Shown: one piece after another, positions 6,508-7,452 of the stretch
Numbering within the stretch: position 1 is the stretch's first letter
How the letters are laid out: every line of letters starts with the position of its first letter
DNA from: an uncultured Oscillospiraceae bacterium
GTDB lineage: Bacteria; Bacillota; Clostridia; Oscillospirales; Acutalibacteraceae
NCBI GenBank assembly: GCA_958451705.1
Contig: CAUDRD010000069.1
Span: 1 to 7,452 of the forward strand
DNA: 7,452 bases
Reading direction: 5' to 3'
Program-made: the position numbers and the translations under genes
Notes under the pieces: generated by a model
What the model saw: only the letters and a program-made list of their open reading frames with translations
Databases searched by the model: none
What the model was told of the DNA's origin: nothing

Positions 6508-7452
6508 TTAAAGAGAAGTCATTTCTTCTTCCTTCAGCGACTCATTCTTTTCTCTAATAATCATGTTCACAAACAGTATAGCCACATAAATACTTACTGC
6601 CGGTGCCACAAGGGTATGCCCGGTAAAAGTAGAAATTGCAATGCCCATTAGTAAAGCATAAAAATATGTACAGCAGGAAAGAGAAGAAAAATTCTCTTTA
6701 AACTTTTTAATAAATTTAACAATTACATATACCAAACAGCTGATTATCGGTATATACATAAGTGCAACTCCCACGGCACCGTGACGATAATAATAGGCAA
6801 GGGCATCAATCTCTATTGCCTTCTCGATGTTGTTTTCATAAGAGGGAAGATTTTGATATCCTATTCCCAAGAGCTTTGTAAGTATTCCACTTTCTTCAAA
6901 CTGCTTAATGGTAGGCAGTGAAAAATAAATACGGTTGCTCATAACTGCATTTAATATTTTATAAAATTTACCGTTTTGAAATTCAGGATATATAAGCTCG
7001 TCCAAAGGAATTTCATCCTCATCCATCATATCGTCATCTTCGTCCTGAATTCCTTCAAGAGTGGGCTTCATAACAGTATCTATATTTGCCCTTAAGGGTG
7101 AAACAAAATAGCTGCCGACCATTATAATACAAGTTACAAAACTTATAATAATCACTGTTGCGTTTGCTTTTGTTTTGTTTGAAAGCCATGCCACTATGCC
7201 CCAGATTATGCAGCAGCCAACATACACGGTAACCGTTATAAAAGCGACCTTTGTGCCTACATAGCATGCGCCGAAGCAGCAGAATAAAATCATTAAAACA
7301 GAAAATATTCTGATAGGCAAGGAAGTTTTTTTGCCGCTCTTTCCGCTGAGAATTCTCAGTGCAAAAAGCATAGCTACCGGCGTAAGTATAGAAACAATTC
7401 CGCTTACTTCATTACCCGCATAGAACCAGCCTATTGCTCCTCTGCCGTTTGA
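6508..7452 (-). CDS. O-antigen ligase/polymerase-like membrane protein (partial, C-terminal part)
   Basis: The frame stays open to the window edge, beginning with SNGRGAIGWFYAGNEVSGI, so the ATG at 7371 is internal and the true start lies outside. The visible 314 aa contain about six hydrophobic segments. Between the first and second halves lies a hydrophilic loop of about 100 residues (roughly 118-220 of the visible part). The pattern resembles the Wzy/WaaL-type O-antigen ligase-like family of Gram-positives: a FYAGNE motif, YVGTKVAF after a membrane helix, an EIDxxxYYYRHGAVG segment, and the end GHTLVAPAVSIYVAIL. Such proteins sit in the cytoplasmic membrane and polymerise or transfer lipid-linked surface glycans. 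The exact glycan, and whether this is a polymerase or a ligase, cannot be told. The loop has an unusual acidic run. The gene ends at its own terminator (6426-6466). Confidence 0.7.
   Translation of the reverse strand, partial: SNGRGAIGWFYAGNEVSGIVSILTPVAMLFALRILSGKSGKKTSLPIRIFSVLMILFCCFGACYVGTKVAFITVTVYVGCCIIWGIVAWLSNKTKANATVIIISFVTCIIMVGSYFVSPLRANIDTVMKPTLEGIQDEDDDMMDEDEIPLDELIYPEFQNGKFYKILNAVMSNRIYFSLPTIKQFEESGILTKLLGIGYQNLPSYENNIEKAIEIDALAYYYRHGAVGVALMYIPIISCLVYVIVKFIKKFKENFSSLSCCTYFYALLMGIAISTFTGHTLVAPAVSIYVAILFVNMIIREKNESLKEEEMTSL

Overview
The window looks like chromosomal DNA from a low-to-mid GC Gram-positive anaerobe of the Clostridia, probably a gut Oscillospiraceae/Ruminococcaceae-type organism. 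This is inferred from three things: a compact gatCAB operon with strong AGGAGG-type ribosome binding sites, classical hairpin-plus-T terminators, and the style of the transporter and polysaccharide genes. No species can be named from the sequence alone.

Layout. Positions 1-380 hold no gene. They contain a dense set of palindromes and direct repeats: two copies of a unit of about 103 bp, and four copies of a 30-nt module made of a GTGTGCG-like box, 8 nt, and a 15-nt hairpin. The last hairpin touches the gatC Shine-Dalgarno sequence. Positions 381-3584 (+) are the complete gatC-gatA-gatB operon. It encodes the GatCAB amidotransferase, which makes Gln-tRNA(Gln) and/or Asn-tRNA(Asn) from mischarged precursors. 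Two hairpins (3593-3630 and 3649-3689) follow gatB, and the second can also serve the convergent gene. Positions 3722-6156 (-) hold a GPH-type (glycoside-pentoside-hexuronide:cation symporter) major facilitator gene interrupted by one frameshift near 5352-5361. Its reconstructed product of about 812 aa has a charged C-terminal tail of about 320 aa. Positions 6157-6507 are AT-rich and intergenic; they carry a good promoter for the transporter and a terminator for the next gene. Positions 6508-7452 (-) are the C-terminal part of an O-antigen-ligase/polymerase-like membrane protein that enters from the right edge.

How the genes relate. The gat genes form one translation-fidelity unit, with 13- and 14-bp gaps and a ribosome binding site for each gene. 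The transporter is its own convergent transcription unit, and the polysaccharide gene ends at its own terminator. Nothing here ties the three units into one pathway, and I see no clear defence, mobile or biosynthetic system. The items most worth a second look are the modular palindromic repeat in front of gatC, the transporter's long tail, and its CTGG-unit frameshift.
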